A stretch of 64,000 bases of DNA from Bryum argenteum (GCA_037043015.1 CM073328.1:17209495-17273494), one strand, 5' to 3'. Counted from the first letter of the stretch, positions 45,108-58,235 are shown. The notes: generated by a model from the letters alone, not told the origin. Numbers and translations are program-made.

Positions 45108-46653
45108 TTAGCTAAAGAGGCGTATCCTTGTCGCGATGGCTGCCCTGCAAATCGGACAATGAGTTAGGCTATCGGCACAGCTTCGGCAAGTCTGATGGCC
45201 ACAATTGAATGCCATGTCCTTCCTGTTTGTCATACAAACGGGGCATTCGAGCACAGCCACATCAGGAACCAGAGGAGGAGGTGGGGCAGCAGGAGGGTAG
45301 TAATCTGGGATGTAAGGGAAAGCAGTGTTGGGTGGAGGAGCTGGAGCAGAGGGCATGTTGAATGGAGCTCGTGGAGCTTGCGAAACCATGAATGGTGGAG
45401 GACGAGGCACAACTCCAGGTGATATGCCTCGGCGCCTGCTCAAGAGATGAAGCTCTGCCGTTGCCTTATATTGCATAGGAATCTCCATGAGCGCAGCAAG
45501 AGCAAACCGTGCCTCCTTCTGTTGTGGAGGAAGGTTGCTCGCCATGATCTGCGTGAAGTTGATGAACTGGAAGTTGTCGAAGTTGCGTGAAGGTAAATTG
45601 TCGTCGAACGCTTGCATCTTGTCCCATGGCCCGTCTCCTACTCCTACCAAGACTATTGATAGTGGGTAATTGCTTGCATTTACTAGTGCGTCCACTGTCG
45701 CCCTCTCTTGCGGCCCGTCTATCTGCCCATCTGCAAGCCCACATCACAACATTTACACTAAATTCAGATGTTGTCGGTATGTGACTGTACAAAACTGCAT
45801 CCCATCAGTCTATACCCTCCCGTTTGAAACAAAAAGTCCAGTTCATCTTTTTGCAATGAAGTCTACGGATCAGTTTGAATCTCATATTTTTTGATATTAA
45901 GGATTTTCTTGCTCGCTGCGATCGGGTGGTTAGCAACAAGTATGGTTCAAAGGTTGGCAGGAAAGGAGATCGTACCAATAGAGCTTCCTCCTTTTTCCGA
46001 CATGCAAGATACAAACTGATAAGAGCGAGGAGGAATTCGCACTAAGAAATGCAAAAGGTGAAACCCTAAGAGATAAAGGAATTTGCTTTACCGGCAATGA
46101 TAACGAGGACGTGGTACTGGCCGCTACTGCTCTCAACGATGTCGACAGCGGCGTTGATGAGGGGCGCGAACGAAGTAGGGCCGGAGAGACGAACACAAGG
46201 GACAATTTCTCGGTATCGAGCCAAAGCCTCCTCGAAACCATGACAAGGGCGGTGATCAGGGTAAAAGCTAAACACATGCTTGTCATGCGTGGTGGAGTCG
46301 CCAAAGCCGAAGCAAGGAATCAGGTTATCTTCGTCGAATGGCGACAACGTCCTGCCGATGATACTCAGCCCTTGCTCGTACGGGTTCCGCTCGTGACTGA
46401 TCGCGTGCAAGCTTCGTCCCGCGAACGAGCACTGCCCCGTCCATTGGTTGCTCTTTGTAAAATCAATCCCCACGATGAGGTTGGAGGATTCCAAACCGGC
46501 GTTCACCAAAGCCCTCTGCACCTCCTCCACCGAACCGTAATTGTCTGGAATCACTTGGAACCTCGTCAGATTGTTCATTGCGGATCTTCGCTCCGGCGGC
46601 CGCGCGGGCGGAGGCTCGTAACTATAGGGAGGAGACGACGATGAATTTCCCAT
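45108..46653 (-). CDS. RGLG: RGLG-type RING E3 ubiquitin ligase with copine/vWA domain (394 aa)
   Basis: Two exons, 46653-46092 and 45730-45108, with a GT-AG intron between. Joining them creates VLVIIADGQIDGPQERATVD, the RGLG family signature. The product begins MGNSSSS, a myristoylation site as in RGLG1/2, so it should sit at the plasma membrane. Residues about 58-310 form the vWA/copine domain with metal-site residues D64-x-T66-x-S68. A Pro-rich linker follows. The last 46 residues hold a C3HC4 RING finger: C350, C353, C364, H366, C369, C372, C379, C382. Plant RGLGs ubiquitinate targets in ABA, drought and auxin signalling and work with UBC13-type E2s. The length is close to the family norm. 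The gene has no array homology apart from the short scrap at 4.7 kb. Confidence 0.93.
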
Positions 46654-48021
46654 TCGCTTGAACGCTCGGCTCTCAGAGAAGTACTACAAACGCTCCGAAG
46701 AACTCGGAAGATTTACTCGTTCGAGTTGAGAGATTTCAAACGATGTCAGACGTTGCAGACATATTCGTAGCCTCCAGAATTTACAAAATCCGACTAGATC
46801 TAAAACCTCCCGACTTTATATCCCGACTAAAAGCGGAAGCGGATGTTCCGAGGCAGCATCATCGAGTTTCTCGACCGAATGAAGTACAGTAGGCGTTACG
46901 CAACTGCCTTGGAAGTTGCGTAGGGGTCAAGGCATGTCAGCAAAGCACAGAGTTGAATGGCAGCAGCAATTACCATAATAGAAAACAAGCGTGCACAATC
47001 TACATTACTACATGCATGTACATTGGGTAACATAATTAATAATGGAGCTAAATGTAGACAAGCAAGTTCCTTGAGTGGTGGTCAATGCAAATTTTGGAGG
47101 AGAATGTGCAAAGTTTGTGGGAGATAAGCGATGAAAGGATCTTACATTTTGGAGTCACTAAAAACATGGTAGACTTTTGGAGCTCTACCGCCACTAGAAT
47201 GCCATAAAAGTTGATTTGGGAAGAGTCACGTTGGTGTTTTAGGACTTTTGAGGAGTAATTCATGCTTTTTATGTAATGAGCTATAATATCTTAATGAACT
47301 AGATTTATTTAGCTGAGGCTTTGGTGGTGTTAGAGTTGTTAGCAGATCTCTCTCAAACTTGTCTGTGTGGGCTTTGCATTGGTTTATTTCGTTTTAATAG
47401 TACTCAAAAAGAAAGAGATCTTAACAACACGTTTGAGGAATAGCCCAAGAGTGGCCTCACTCTCAATTCTTTTTGTTAACATGAACTCAATCTCCATTTA
47501 CAACTTATTGTATGCAACGCATAGTTCAAATGGACATTATTATTGTTCAGTAGAGTAATGCACTTGATCAGGTATAGCTATGTAATTTTTTTGAATGAAT
47601 AACCGTTCAAATATGTTGCTATGAGGCCATCTAAAAGGTAGATTTCCTTTATATTGTCGAGATGTTAAACACTTGGATATCCAAGGGTTAAAACTATTTT
47701 GTGCTTTGAATACTTTTGGCCCTTACAAATAGAGAGTTTCTCAAGAATAATGTAAATTTACGGACTCATAATTGAAAATCATATTTAGTGAAGCACATAT
47801 ACGAAACACATAACGCCAACTTTCAAATTGGAACAAATAAGAATAGACCTTCCTCGAATCTCACAAAAGAGGATCCATTCTGGTGGAATTCAACAGAGAG
47901 AGGAGCCCACTCTATCCATGTGGGTTTACAAGTTCTGATTAAGAAGTAATTGTTGACAATGTAAGGAGCTGGCCTCATTGTAATATTATATTATTCCATT
48001 GTGTTGCTTGGTAAATAATTA

Positions 48022-48063
<42 letters not shown>

Positions 48064-48185
48064 ATCAAAGAAGTGAGAAATGCACAATATATGTCATCAT
48101 ATTTGGGTGACCCCCACGTGTGACTTACTGTTTTCACTGATTAGGAAATAGAAAAAGACAAAGTTTTCTTATTTTTGTGGTACTT
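46654..48185. other. Intergenic, RGLG promoter side
   Basis: TTGCAGACAT at 46754 lies about 100 nt upstream of the RGLG start. A run of 31 T lies at 48024-48054. No further gene is recognised. Confidence 0.4.
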
Positions 48186-48411
48186 TTAACCCCTAAACTA
48201 GCAAGGCCTCCGATTAGGAGATTTGCAACTTTGGGCAGCCAAAGTGAAGATGTTAAAAGTAATATTTTTGCCTAAGATTTTTACAGGATGTTCCCTACAC
48301 AACAAGGTGTATGTGGGAAAATTTGCAAAGTCAAACTCCACCTTTGGAGCTTTTAAATGCAAATTTTAGTTTTTAGCCTTGGGGCGGGCAGAAAAAAACC
48401 TTTTTTTATTA

Positions 48412-48442
<31 letters not shown>

Positions 48443-49126
48443 GAAATATTTTCTTGATTGATTTTGTACTTAGGTTTCCAACTGACCCAAGTTGAAACTT
48501 TTACCAATCCTGCAAGGGCACCCTTCAAAATTACAAGAGCTAGATTCAAAGTTTTCTTTGATATTACAATTTTTTCTTTCAAAAATCACCAAAATTTGAG
48601 ATTTTAGAATTTCTTGAATTTCTTTTTTCTTGAATATCAAAAACTCAAGAAGGTATATACTCGCGTTCATTTTTCCCCTACACCATATACAATAAACGTG
48701 GTGCATGTTTTACCAAATCCTTGATTTCTACCTTCTTCTAGTAAATAATTTGCATAAGGTTCAAAAAGCAAAATAATTGTCTAAAATTTTGCATGGGCAT
48801 GCTCAACTTAGTTACATACATGGAATAAAAAATATGAGCTGGATGTTTAAGGTAATAAGCATCACGTTATCCTTCGCACAAAGTGGACTATGTTTGCTGA
48901 AAAAAAGATTGCATCAACTTTGAATGTTATGATCTTACACATGGCTATGATCCAATGGTTGAAATTTTAGCCGCTACCTCTAATGATAGTTCTCTTCAAG
49001 ATCGTACGGTTGAAAGTCTCAAAAAAGTGTAAAAAATATTCTCACACTCCAAAGTTTACAAGGTGGTATGGAATTGCAATTTTGGAGTTTGGAGCTTACA
49101 AAACACCATGGTCGTTTAGGGGTTAA
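48186..49126. mobile_element. TTAACCCC-ended element, about 0.94 kb
   Basis: It begins TTAACCCCTAAAC and ends TTTAGGGGTTAA. The interior aligns in direct orientation with 6352-7285 (TTTTTGCCTAAGATTTTTAC, then GTGTATGTGGGAAAATTTGC). A run of 28 T (48415-48442) lies inside. No coding capacity. Confidence 0.65.
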
Positions 49127-49257
49127 GCACTTACATATTTAATATACTAGAATAGAATTTTAGAAGTGATTAATTTAGATACATTTATGGTCGTCCACCC
49201 TATTGCATGTACATATGAGGAACATACTATCCAAGAAAGTCTTTAGTTCATCCCATA

Positions 49258-49403
49258 GAAATCTTCATTCCACCCCAAGGAAATCTTCATTCCATCCCAA
49301 GCAAATTTTCATTCCATCCCAAGGAAATCTTCATTCCATCCCAAGGAAATCTTCATTTCATCCCAAAGAAATCTTCATTTCATCCCAAGGAAATCTTCAT
49401 TCC
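49258..49403. repeat. 22-bp tandem repeat, about 6.6 copies
   Basis: The unit AAATCTTCATTCCATCCCAAGG repeats with few changes. A single-copy version of the same region exists at 25560-25625, in a block that otherwise matches 49100-49440, so the repeat expanded locally. Confidence 0.9.
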
Positions 49404-50521
49404 GGGTTGTCTTGTTATGGGGGCCCACCCAAATTTAGGTTCCCTTATTCTAACTATGTAGACTTTTCAAAAAACAACTCAAAGTCGCACCAAAAATTGT
49501 AAATATTGTAAATATCATTCTATTGTTGAAGAATATAATGATTCAATCTTTATTTTATTTTATTTATTTATTTGATTTTTATTCCCGTTTGTTGTGTATT
49601 TTAGTTTGTTGCTTCTCTTCACTGGTTAGATCTAGATGCTCATATATGCAATTAATATGTTCTTGGTTCAAATTTTTAAAAGTTCTATAAACATGTGAAT
49701 GAATTACATTTAAAAATAAATAAATTTATAGACATGTTTCAAATCAACTATTACAAATGATTTCACAAATTCACCAATATTTTTAACGTACTTTTATACT
49801 CCCTTTGTCCCATACTAATCGTATAAAAGTTTTCCTCAAATCTACCTTGAGAGGTAGATTTAAGAGAACCTATCAGACAATTATAACGGGACAGAGGGAG
49901 TATCAATTACCTTCTGTATCAACTACAGGGTTGAATCCCCCAACTTCCTTGAAAAATCTCTACAATTTATTTTCTTGTTGTGTGAGCAATTCATGTGCAT
50001 GACAAAGTAAGTAGTAGATTGTACCTACTTGAATCATCAATTTTACACCCTTCTAAAATTTATTATGAATCTTAAATTTTAAATTTGTAAAATTTTCTAA
50101 ACAAGCACAGTCTAGAATGTTCACTTTGAGTACATCTAAGACTGCTCTTATGTACCTACTGCAGAGTTCACCACTTCACCTCAGTGTGCCATTATCTACC
50201 GAGCAGTCTACCATACAGCCTTATAGCACGGAAGCGAACTCTAAAATGTTCAGCCTCCATAGATTCCAGCACTCAGCTAAGTAAGGGTGAAGAGTTCGAC
50301 GAGAAGTCGAAGTGGAAAGCGAAGGCTGGATCAGGAAGAAGGCTCTCATGCGGTTTTTGTGGTGAGTGGCGGATCAAGGGAGCGATGTTGGAGATTCCGA
50401 GCTGAAGCGATTTCAGTAGGCTTTGGAACAAGATCCTACTGAGCTTCTGAGGTTATAGATCGGGGGGAATGGTTAGGGCGAGGGGTTGAACAGAGGATTT
50501 GAGGGTAAGAGGTCGCGGGAA
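49404..50521. other. Intergenic and COG3 5' region
   Basis: 49.4-50.1 kb is AT-rich without genes. From about 50160 the composition becomes balanced and is likely the COG3 leader. A TTG at 50486 is in frame with COG3, but the first ATG is at 50522. Confidence 0.45.
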
Positions 50522-53047
50522 ATGGCTACACCTCCGGGGATGGATCGGAGAGGATCGGCGAAGCCTGCAGTGTCGTCCGGGTACAAGTTTGCGACGGAGT
50601 GGGAGAAGAATGCGCCGTTGTCAGAGAAGCAGCTAGAGGCCATTGCCGCGGTAGCTCAATGCTGCGGGGAGAGGCCAATGCCGCCTCACGTTGCCGCATC
50701 GGCGCAGCCTAGTGCGCGACCGCCGGTGGCGCCAGTGCCAGAGGCGACGGCGAGCGAGCAGGTGGAGCTTAATAGCCAGCACCAGTTTTACAAGTGGTAC
50801 ACGGATCTGGAGTCGGCGATGAAATCCGAGACGGAGGAGAAGTATAAACAGTACGTGAACACACTCACGGCGCATTTGGAGACGTGCGATGAAATTCTAG
50901 AGTATCTGGACCAAACCCTAGCGCGGTTCGATGACTTGCAAGCACAGCATCAGGCCGTGGCGACGAAGACAAAGATGCTGCACGATGCTTGCGAGCGCCT
51001 GGTGATGGAGAAGGAGCGGTTGATCGAGTTTGCGGATGCGCTGCGAACGAAGCTTAATTACTTCGACGAGCTGGAAAATATTTCCACTCAATTCCATGCA
51101 CCAACAATGAGTGTTGGAAGCAGCCACTTCCTTCCTTTATTGAAGCGCCTGGATGAATGCATTTCATATGTGACGAATAATCCTCAGTATGCCGACTCCA
51201 GTGTCTACCTTGTTAAATTTAAGCAGTTGCAGTCGCGTGCTTTGGGCATGGTTAGGACGCATGTGCTCACTGTATTGAGGAACGCATCGGCACAGGTGCA
51301 GGCAGCCGTGAAAGAAAATTCCACTTTGGGAGGGAGTGGGAAAAGTGCTATTACCGAGGGTGCTGAGACTTCAGTGCTGTATGTGAGGTTTAAAGCGGCT
51401 GCGAGTGATCTGAAGACTCTGATGCAGGCGATCGAGGACAGGGCATCTCGGAAGGAGTATAGCCAGATCCTTGCGGACCTGACTGCGTTGTATTGCGAGC
51501 AACGCCTTGCTTTAGTCCAGGGTGTTGTCTCGGCCCGAATTGCTGACTATGCTAAAAAAGAGGCGCTGCCATCGTTAACAAGATCGGGGTGTGCGTATCT
51601 AGGTCAGGTATGTTTGCTCCGATCCGAGACTTGAATCATTTTGACGTGAAAAAGTCACCTCGGCATTGGTCGGAGTACTCAGACTGGTATATTGTTCAGT
51701 CAATGACGGATCATTCTCTACTGAGTGCTTTGTGATGTTCAGAAACATGATGTGGATATGGAGAGTTGATTGAATGCAACGCTATGATTCTTATTTCCTT
51801 GTCGCCTGCAGGTCTGTCAATTGGAGCATCAACTTTTTGACCACTTCTTTCCAGTCTCATCGATGGATCCCCTGAACCTGGCTCCTTTGCTGGATCCCTT
51901 GTGCACGACACTTTATGACACCTTACGGGCTCGCTTCATACATGTAGCAGATCTTGATCTGCTCTGTGAGCTCGTTGATATCTTAAAAGGGGAAGTGTTG
52001 GATGAGCAACTCGGGAGACGACGGGAGTCTGTCGCGGGGTTGCACCCTACAATTTTGAAAACATTGGCTGATGTACAAGAGAGGCTCACTTTCCGTGCAC
52101 AAACTCACATGCGAGACGAAATTGCCAACTATTTGCCGTCTTCCGAGGATTTAGATTTTCCAGCGAAGTTGGAGCAAGCAGCGGTAGCTGCTGTTGGAAG
52201 CGAAGATGAGGGCAGAGACTCCTATTCTAATTGGTATCCGCCTTTGGACAAGACACTATCCTGTCTTTCGAAGCTGTATCGGTGTTTAGAGCCTACAATT
52301 TTCACGGGCCTTGCTCAAGATGCAATCAACATGTGCTCTACCTCTATTCAAAGATCGGGCAAGTTGATAGAGAGGCGAGCTACCCAAATGGATGGACAGC
52401 TCTTTATAATCAAGCATCTTCTGATACTTCGTGAGCAGATAGCTCCGTTCGACATAGACTTTTCAGTAACGCACAAGGAGCTCGATTTTACTCATTTGCT
52501 GGAGCACCTGCGGCGAGTTTTGCGAGGGCAGGCTTCGCTTTGGAGCAGTCAATCCCTTGCCCGGACCTTCTCTCCTCGAGTTATGGATTACCAAGTCGAT
52601 GCGAAGAAAGAGCTGGAAAAGAATCTGAAGGTGACATGCGAGCAATTCATCATGTTAGTCACGAAGATCACCATTGAGCCTCTGTTGTCCTTCATGACTA
52701 AGGTCACAGCTGTGAAGGTGGCCACTCGGAGTCGTCCCAGCGATTCTGAGTTACCTAAAGCCCTGAAAGAGCAAGCTTTTGCTACACCAGAGAAGTTGGC
52801 GGAAATGGTGGCTAATGTCGAAGAAGTTGTGAAGAATCAAGTACCGGAGATAGTATCAAAAATGGGTTTGTATCTACAGAACTCTTCGACTAGGTCGATC
52901 CTTTTCAAGCCCATCAAGTCCAACATCTTGGAAGCATATGGACAAGTGCTATCTCTTCTAGATTCTGATTACACTCCGGCTGAAGCTGCACAGGTCCCCA
53001 TTATGGATCTTTCCTATTTGCAATCATTTCTTGATGGCTTGTGTTGA
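50522..53047 (+). CDS. COG3: Conserved oligomeric Golgi complex subunit 3 (773 aa)
   Basis: COG3 (Sec34 family) is a lobe A subunit of the COG tethering complex, which captures retrograde vesicles at the Golgi and keeps glycosylation enzymes in place. Two exons, 50522-51607 and 51812-53047, flank a 204-bp GT-AG intron (GTATGT ... CTGCAG). The junction reads [18 protein letters not shown]. The N-terminal Sec34 helical region contains [20 protein letters not shown] and [12 protein letters not shown] (about residues 90-150); the rest is the all-helical tether body, ending [15 protein letters not shown]. The length is close to Arabidopsis COG3. I chose ATG 50522 ([11 protein letters not shown]) as the first in-frame ATG. 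The single intron is notable for a gene of this size. Confidence 0.93.
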
Positions 53048-54799
53048 GGTAGCCATTACTCTCTCTTGCAGTTATATTTTAGCCATCATTTGTGAAGATT
53101 CTTTGCTAGTCTTTTTGAGTAATATTTAGTACGCTAGTCTTTTTGTCATTCTTGATCTCTGGTGCGTTTGGCTCAGTTTCTGGCTTCAGCTCTACTTAAT
53201 ATTTGTATAGGACTGCTTTAGATCTGAGTTGAACAGGACATTTTTCGAGAGGGTGCCACTACTTTTCGAGATTAACAAAGATTCAGCATTCGATAGAGCA
53301 TGGATAACCGAGAGACTGACGGAAATACTTGGAAGTTGCAATTAAATCTCAGCAAGCAGAAGACTTAAACGGCGATGCCTGTTCATCTTGCCAGCATCAG
53401 GTTTGCAATGACTTCTGCTCAATTTGTTGCTGCAAACGTTTCCGCAGCATGCTCTTGTAATCCGGAGCATTATATCTTGCTACTTGTTGAGATTCTCTTT
53501 CATCAAGTCACTCGATATTAGAGATGTAGGCTGCCAACAGTGTGAATGATTCGTACCGAGTCGGGTGCAGGTTATTTGCTCGTTCACTTCCTTCATTACA
53601 ATATCTCAAAAATATCGACTAATCATTTTATATATTGTTTTGCTCCAAATAAAAACAAAATAAACCATTTTGCTATTACAGTAGACTCTTTTTTAAAGAT
53701 TTTTTCTCTCGTTTTCTTCTCTCAGCTCTATTTGGATAGAGCCTAAGAATTCATTATTCAGCACTTGTCGCCATTCTCAGTAATACCACTTTGAACCATG
53801 GTTTCTTTGTCCAGCTATGGCGATTGGACCAATCAAATTTTGTTTCATGAACATTTGATTTGAACGTAAGTGAAGCTAAGTGAAGTCCGGTGTTGCGTGA
53901 AGGACGAGGGGCTTGCCATCCCTACACGAACAACTGTTGTAAGTCATGTAATGAGAATGCGCACTCGGACTCATACAAAAACAGACATGTGTTATTGTAG
54001 CACAAACCTTTCTGTAACCCTATTCAAAACCGCCTTCCAATAATTGATTAATACATTAATCATTAGTTTCATAAAAAAAAAAGCCTTATCGAACTATAAC
54101 CATTGTACAAAACACTAGTTTTAACCGACACTTATGTAAAGTAAGGTGTTCAATAATTGCTCAATATTCAGCGTAGGAAATTTCTAGGAATCTTACGAGT
54201 GCAAGCATTTTTTGTCCATAGGAAAATTAGTGGAAAGATACATCAAGTGGAATCATCGCTTTTGGACTCTTCTGCAATGACTTATGAATTTTTGAACTTG
54301 GAAATATAAGTGTTTCTGAAATGGTGCCCTTGAATGGGGAAGTTATTTTGTACCTCTGAGTGAAGATTATTCTGCTACCGATGCGCTTCTGGACGAGCAT
54401 GTGACTTTCAAACCGGGTACAGTTCCGGATTTTGTGGAAGGCAGTTTAGTCGGAGGATGCCGGGACTCAATAATTCCACGGCTTCAGCCTTGCTTGATGC
54501 AGAAGCGAGCTCTGTCGTCTGCGATGAGATGCGGGGCAAAGGTGGTGGAGAACCAGGAAGTTTCGGCGAACCCCACGTCCTAATTACTGTTCATAATGTT
54601 GTCCAGAATGATGCAGTGAATTCCATGTCACTATATGTGGTCAGGTCATTCCTATGTACTAGAATCATGTTATTCTTAGTAATTTTACAATTAGGAATTC
54701 TGACACGTTTAGGTATTATGTTAAATTAGTAGTTCCTGGTTTCAACAAGAGTGCGTTCTTCCTCCACAAAGAAACATGATGAGATTTAATTACAAATAC
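53048..54799. other. COG3 3' flank and intergenic DNA
   Basis: The COG3 3' UTR probably runs to about 53.2-53.7 kb. At 54340-54600 a balanced-composition stretch has overlapping open frames, including DEHVTFKPGTVPDFVEGSL and GKGGGEPGSFGEPH. It could be a gene fragment, but I cannot assign it. Confidence 0.35.
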
Positions 54800-56040
54800 T
54801 GGAATGTGCCGACATTTCTAGAAAGTGGCCCGGCCGACTTTCGTTAACACCACAGTCGGCAGTTGCTCAGATCATCGCTCTTTCGTCACTGCAGACAAAA
54901 AGCAGGATGGAAACAATCACAGTCATCGACAACAATCAATCGTAACGACAACTCCAGTTGGTGATATTGAAAATCGAGGATGCTGATAGTTACTAACAGA
55001 TAGTCTGAGAGCTTCGTATGAGCTGGACCTCTACAAAAGACCTCATTATAACCTCATCGTGTTATGAGATAATGCAAACGAGATCTACCTGATTATCAAA
55101 CTGTACAATACGAGAATCAAAGATTGACATCAAAAAAAGCCTCCGTCGAAGAAGAACGTCCTCAATGTACATACGCAAAACTGCTGAGAAAGTTGAATAT
55201 TAGCGAGAGTGAGGCCCGAATTGGCATGGAGATATCTCCAATTGGCTCATGAGATTTGAATCAAGTGAAGAAACGAATTTTACTGAATGGATTGAACAGA
55301 ATATACAACAGGTGGTCATGATTGTGGAATCTAAAGCTAAAATGTACAAATTGATCTCCGACCAGTAGAGAAGAGAATGATCTGGTATGTGGGCATACAG
55401 AGGGCTTCCCACTGTCTTCTTCAAAATTCACATGGTTTATTTCGGAACTATGTACAACTTCTGCCTCCTTGGTTAGGAATGTCCGTTCCGGTGGATCAGT
55501 GAGGTCCGTTTCGATCAAACAGGCCCAATTCATCGAAGATTTCCGTGTGCTTGTTTAGTTGCGGTTGCGCTGTCCCCCATTCCGTGAACCAACGTAACTC
55601 CAGTTGAAGTAGGATGGTCCACCATCGCCTTCACCTCCGCTGCCCATCTTCGTCACTTCGACAAGGCTCTTGTCCAATCCTCGTAGCGCACATGAACCTG
55701 TCACAAGTTCGGTCTTGAGAATGTTCGATTAGACTCCGATCGTTAATTAAGCTGGCTTGGATGTCAGTGCTCAATTGAGTTGTAGGTACTGGAGGTCAGG
55801 AATGAGGAACAGATCGAGGACGAAATGATAGGGAGATCGAGGGTGATGATTTTGTAGCTGGGGGATTGCGGCCAGCAGGAGAGTAGACAGTGCCGGCATG
55901 GCCGACGTCGGCATGCAGACATTCTTGTTCGGAGGGTGGTGATTTGGCTGCTGCCGATTCATTTTTGTGAAGTTTCTGAGTTGGTGCGTGCCCAACTCCC
56001 GAGGATACTTAACTAAATTGTATCCCTTCAATTTTTTAAT
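54800..56040 (-). repeat. Tandem unit 1 of the single-micropeptide locus
   Basis: It aligns with 57185-58330 in the same orientation. Shared landmarks are GTGCCGACATTTCTA, the peptide ORF, CGATCGTTAA/CGATCGATCG, GCGGCC, GCATGCAGACATT and TTTTTGTGAAGTTTCTGAGTTGG. Each unit holds a leader of about 200 nt, one ORF, and a 3' region with GATCTCCGA and GTACATT. Confidence 0.75.
55555..55647 (-). CDS. Micropeptide Q1, family 2 (30 aa)
   Basis: It begins MGSGGEGDGGPSYFNWSYVG and continues SRNGGQRNRN. Its tandem paralogue Q2 differs by substitutions and one in-frame codon loss, while EGDGG, NWS and GGQRNR are kept. The core G-D-G-G-x-S-x-[YW] is shared with the 60.6-61.1 kb array. Start context GAAGATGG. 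No signal peptide; Gly2 in MGSGG could be myristoylated. Function unknown. Confidence 0.62.
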   Translation of the reverse strand: MGSGGEGDGGPSYFNWSYVGSRNGGQRNRN

Positions 56041-56999
56041 TTTTTCTAAGGATAAGTCATTTTAAATGCCGGTGAAAAAAATAGAGATGGTTGCATCAAC
56101 AAAGAAGGCACTGTCATGTCTAATAACTACCTTATCCTTGACCAATGGGGAAGTACTATCTCTATAGTTTTTGCGTGAACTGCAGTTATGTACTAGGTAA
56201 CTTAAACGGAGCCACTGGTTATGGAAAATAACTTAACTAATACCATAGTTATTCAGATAAAAAAATCTTCCAACTACATTTTAGGATCATGCATTTGTAA
56301 AGGAATCGTAAGAAAGATCATATTGGATTTCACATTTAGTTGGTTGTGTGATTATTCATGTCTCAGAAACAAATGCTGCCTGCACGAAAATGGAGGCTGT
56401 AAAATCATACCAACTTGATTGGGGTTGCAATTATACAACACAAACTTAACATGATTTGAAACCCAACTCTAATAATTTTGTAAAATATGAATGAAGAAGC
56501 CATGGCTCGTCTGAACATGGCTCTTGAAAGTTTTAACTTGTCATCTGGTATGTTGTATTTTGACATTTAGTGCACTTAGAGGTTAAATAAGTTTCTTTCA
56601 GGATTTCATGATTTGTGGTATATTTTATAGATAATAACCTTCATTCTTTCTCTGGAAACCTAGAATTTACAGAAAATAAATGGAAAGTACATTTCCAAAT
56701 CAATTACACATTCATATTACTTTTAGGAAGTTGTTAAAATTTCCTAGTCTTAGAATCGTTTTGTGAGATTAGCCATATTCAGAACATTTGATAGCATGGA
56801 TCATTAGAAGACCGAATGATGTAATTATATTCCTCCTTCAAATGATGGAATATACGATTTCACTAAGTTTTTATTCTAAGAATCTACTTCAATCAATTTA
56901 TTTCATACAACTCTCTGTAACTAGGTTACGGCACTCAGAAAACATCAAATAATCGAGAGGTTGAGAAGGTGACCTTCAATGTCTAGATATCTTCGACAA
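56041..56999. other. AT-rich intergenic DNA
   Basis: No supportable gene or repeat. Confidence 0.4.
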
Positions 57000-57142
57000 T
57001 GCTACACTAAAAATTATGTTTAGTGTAGCCATACTTTATAATTTGTGAACACAAAATCTTTTTGATCAAAAGTGAAAAATTATACCGATTTAATGTCAAA
57101 TAGTGTAGACAACACTAGATATTAAATAATTTTAGTGTAGCA
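57000..57142. mobile_element. Short MITE with TGCTACACTAAAA ends
   Basis: The left end TGCTACACTAAAAATTA and the right end TAATTTTAGTGTAGCA are inverted copies. It is 143 bp with no coding capacity. A scrap of a relative lies at 8640-8740. Confidence 0.75.
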
Positions 57143-57838
57143 AATTACAACTGAGGAAATTTTCTTCCTCCAGAAAATTTCATGAAGGACGTGCCGACAT
57201 TTCTATGAAGTGTCCCGATATGTGGTAACTCCACAATCGGCAGTTGCTCATATCATCGCACTTCGCGTTATTGCCAAAAACAAAAGCAGCATGTGATTTG
57301 TCACAGCCATCAACCGAAATCAATCATTAGGGTTCTAACGACAAGTGCAGTGGGTGATACTAAAAATCGACGGTGCTGATACCCACGTGAGGTCTACAAG
57401 ATTGTCGAACTTTACAATACCGACTTCAAATACTGCCATTGCCTGTTTCAAACAAAGCCTCGAAGGAATGGACCTACTTAAAACTGCAGAAAAAGTAGTG
57501 AGGCCCGGATTACCATGAGAATGTTTGCACACGGCCCACGATAATTAGAAATACGAGATGTATTAAATGGATCGAACAGAATGTACAACGCATAATCATG
57601 ATCACATAATCTAAATCTAAAATGTACAGTGTACAGATCGATCTCCGAGGGGTAAAGAAGAGATTTTCCGCTACTCAAATGTAGGCATACATACATAGCC
57701 CTTCGATCCCACATTTGACAATCTTCAATATATCGCTTTCGGAGGTATTTACAGCTTCATGCATGCATGCTTGCTTCCATTTCGGCGTCCGCTTCGATCA
57801 GATTGGAGGCCACTGATCAAAGATTTCAATGCGGTTGT

Positions 57839-57928
57839 TTAGCTACGGTTGCGCTGTCCACCATTCCTTCCAACCCAACTCCAGTTGTAGTTGGAAGACC
57901 CACCATCGCCTTCACCTCCACTGCCCAT
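57839..57928 (-). CDS. Micropeptide Q2, family 2 (29 aa)
   Basis: It begins MGSGGEGDGGSSNYNWSWVG and continues RNGGQRNRS. Substitutions relative to Q1 (PSYF to SSNY, Y to W, loss of one S codon, N to S) keep the frame and the EGDGG, NWS and GGQRNR blocks. Start context GAAGATGG. Function unknown. Confidence 0.64.
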   Translation of the reverse strand: MGSGGEGDGGSSNYNWSWVGRNGGQRNRS

Positions 57929-58153
57929 CTTCGTCACTTCGACTCTAACAAGGCTCTTGTCCGATCCTCGTAGCGCACTTGAACCAGTAACGATCGATCG
58001 AGTTCTGAGTTGGGCGAGAATGTTCGATCGACGAGATTCTGATCGTCTGGTTAGCTTGAATGGATATCAGTGCTGGATTGAATTGCAGGTACTGTTGGAA
58101 TGCTATGTGAGTGACTGATCGAGGATGGAATGATGGGGTGATCGAGGCAGATG

Positions 58154-58235
58154 TATTTGTAGCAAGGAGATTGCGGCCGATAAGAGAGAAGTGCCGGCAC
58201 GGCCGACATCTGCATGCAGACATTTGTGTTCAGGC
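58154..58235 (-). promoter_or_regulatory. Q2 promoter region
   Basis: On the minus strand, ATGTCTGCATGCAGATGTCGG lies about 40 bp upstream of a TACAAATA box (58154-58161). Q1 has the same ATGTCTGCATGC phrase, with a weaker TACAAAAT. TGTCTG and TGTCGG resemble auxin-response-factor half sites, but that reading is only suggestive. Confidence 0.4.

Noticed and set aside
46111-46644. 177-codon plus-strand frame
   Set aside because: It lies wholly antisense to RGLG exon 1 and follows from codon bias of that exon.
49203-49502. Open frame across the 22-bp repeat with Ser/His/Pro/Lys-rich translation
   Set aside because: It arises from the repeat (three units equal 22 codons) and has no homology or start context.
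50486-50521. TTG-initiated extension of COG3 (12 codons)
   Set aside because: The codon at 50486 is TTG; the in-frame ATG at 50522 gives a product of normal family length.
54401-54729. Two overlapping plus-strand frames with protein-like segments
   Set aside because: Overlapping frames, no conserved family, and no paralogue in the window to test selection.
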